The notes beneath the pieces were generated by a model. It did not search any database. It worked only from the letters and a program-made list of their open reading frames with translations, and had not been told where the DNA came from. The position numbers were made by a program, and so were the translations under genes. From Gemmatimonadota bacterium (GTDB lineage Bacteria > ARS69): a stretch of 6,127 nucleotides of DNA. Location: the NCBI GenBank assembly GCA_021604925.1, contig BQJX01000189.1, forward strand, positions 1 to 6,127, written 5' to 3'. Position 1 is the stretch's first letter. Every line of letters begins with the position of its first letter. Positions 5,388 to 6,127 of the stretch are shown piece by piece.

Positions 5388-5534
5388 TCAGGTGGGCGCG
5401 ATGCTGACGGGGCGGGCTGGAAGCTTGACGACCGGCGTGGAAGAAGTCGCGGGTTTGGGATCCGCGATCGCAGCGGACGAGCAGAGCAGAATTCCGGCCA
5501 GAGCGGCGAGCGAGCGGGGTAGGGAACGCGGCAT
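5388..5534 (-). pseudogene. Signal-peptide fragment of the frameshifted barrel gene
   Basis: This is a 48-codon open frame with a good ribosome site (AAGGA at 5544-5540) and an ATG at 5534. It encodes a signal peptide: basic N-terminus MPRSLPRS, hydrophobic core LAALAGILLCSSA, and a cleavage site AIA before D25. A Pro/Thr-rich stretch ending SIAPT leads to a TGA at 5390-5388. Skipping one base there continues into EPVDPEKGHRFGEAD, after which the barrel frame resumes. It is therefore best read as the true N-terminus of the barrel protein rather than a separate peptide gene. Whether the interruption is genuine or an assembly error cannot be settled from the sequence. Confidence 0.6.
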
Positions 5535-5610
5535 TCGATTCCTTCTCGATGGGTGGATCTCTTCCTAACACCAGCATCGACCGAAGCGTTCCACTATCGG
5601 ATGACTTTTT

Positions 5611-5645
5611 GGCGGGCCACACCCCACGGTCGGGGGTGGCCCGCC
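5611..5645 (-). terminator. Strong GC-rich hairpin after the membrane-protein gene
   Basis: Ten-base perfect arms GGCGGGCCAC (5611-5620) and GTGGCCCGCC (5636-5645) extend inward by four more G-C pairs if one A is bulged, leaving a loop of about six bases. It begins five bases past the minus-strand stop of the membrane protein, the position expected of a terminator. On that strand it is followed by AAAAAG rather than a U-tract, so it is not a canonical intrinsic terminator. It could also block 3' decay. Confidence 0.5.
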
Positions 5646-5650
5646 CTCGC

Positions 5651-6127
5651 CTAGGAGGCGGTCTGCGGCTCCGTCGTGGCCGTGAACTCCCGCTCCGGCC
5701 GCTCCGCGACGGCGTGGGAGTGCCGAACGCCGCGCGTCAGGATCCATCCGTTCGTGCCCAGAAGAATCAACGTTCCCACACAGGACAGCGCCACGGCCAT
5801 CTCCGCCGACGGGAAGTTGCCGACCGGCACGATGCCGGGAAGCAGGGCGCAGAAGCCGGTGAGCGAACCGACCACCCAGGTGCGGCGGCGGGATCCGCCG
5901 GACAGCAGGAACGTCAGCGCCCAGAGCGTGCCCACGGGCACGTAGTCGCCCCACGCGGCGGGACTCGTGAACGAGGCCAGGTTGACCAGCGACAACCACG
6001 CCAACGCCCGCGATTCCCGGGAGCGAGCCCGGCCCGCGAGAATGGCCACGCCGAGCAGCGACAGGGAGAACGCTCCGTGCACGGCGCGCGCGAGACCGTC
6101 GGTGGCGCCGGCGAAGCCCAGGTCGCC
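5651..6127 (-). CDS. Multi-pass membrane protein, C-terminal part (cut by window edge)
   Basis: The frame is open to the right edge, so the start lies outside the window; 158 codons are visible before the stop. An internal GTG at 6082 could be called as a start, but coding-like sequence (GFAGATDGLARAVHGAF) continues beyond it. Five hydrophobic stretches are seen: AFSLSLLGVAILAG, ALAWLSLVNLASF, PVGTLWALTFLLSG, VVGSLTGFCALLPGIV and MAVALSCVGTLILLGTNGWIL. Short basic connections such as GRARSRESR and GGSRRR separate some of them. The C-terminus is hydrophilic (GVRHSHAVAERPEREF). The spacing of helices and the 'HGAFSLS' start of a helix faintly recall DUF998-type integral membrane proteins, but I do not recognise the family and give no function. 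A strong hairpin follows the stop codon. Confidence 0.7.
   Translation of the reverse strand, partial: GDLGFAGATDGLARAVHGAFSLSLLGVAILAGRARSRESRALAWLSLVNLASFTSPAAWGDYVPVGTLWALTFLLSGGSRRRTWVVGSLTGFCALLPGIVPVGNFPSAEMAVALSCVGTLILLGTNGWILTRGVRHSHAVAERPEREFTATTEPQTAS

Noticed and set aside
5379..5390. TGA codons read as selenocysteine in the barrel gene
   Set aside because: Two TGA codons lie only three codons apart, the surrounding frame has poor coding character, and a shifted frame explains the region better; no selenocysteine insertion element was apparent.

Overview
The window is a 6.1 kb piece of GC-rich bacterial chromosome. Codons in the recognised genes end mostly in G or C, and Shine-Dalgarno sequences of the GGAG/AAGGAG type precede nearly every start. 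A lipoprotein, a probable outer-membrane beta-barrel and an exported thioredoxin-fold protein point to a Gram-negative. The mix would fit an uncultured FCB-type lineage (Eisenbacteria- or Krumholzibacteria-like) or a deltaproteobacterial-type lineage, but nothing here is a taxonomic marker, so that placement is a guess. No rRNA, tRNA, CRISPR array, transposase or phage gene was seen.

Layout. Positions 100-1070 (+) hold two small metal-binding proteins in tandem: a UBP-type zinc finger and a ferredoxin-like protein with two CDGSH iron-sulfur motifs. Convergent to them is a small lipoprotein (1091-1600, -). A divergent spacer of about 250 bp separates it from an HDOD signalling protein (1849-2790, +). 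Convergent again is a class II Fic AMP-transferase (2831-3913, -). Its upstream region is unusually structured: a good sigma70-type promoter surrounded by repeated TGTCG half-sites and palindromes. Further right is a block of 32-34 bp tandem repeats that runs into the 3' end of the next gene. That gene (4154-4825, -) encodes an exported protein joining a Cys-rich YHS/TRASH-like module to a TlpA/ResA-type thioredoxin domain, and it starts with TTG. Nineteen bases upstream of its start is the end of a probable outer-membrane beta-barrel gene (4845-5534, -), interrupted near its N-terminus by what look like two compensating frameshifts. A strong GC-rich hairpin and the C-terminal part of a multi-pass membrane protein (5651 to the right edge, -) close the window.

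How the genes may work together. The barrel and the YHS-TlpA protein look like one envelope operon, perhaps for metal or thiol handling. The zinc finger and the ferredoxin-CDGSH protein look like a two-gene cytoplasmic metal/redox unit. The Fic gene looks self-contained: it carries its own inhibitory helix and a C-terminal winged helix, and repeated operator-like sites flank its promoter, so autoregulation is an attractive but untested idea. I see no convincing large new system. The points most worth following are the fic control region, the repeat block fused to the tlpA-like 3' end, the YHS-TlpA fusion and the doubly frameshifted barrel gene.
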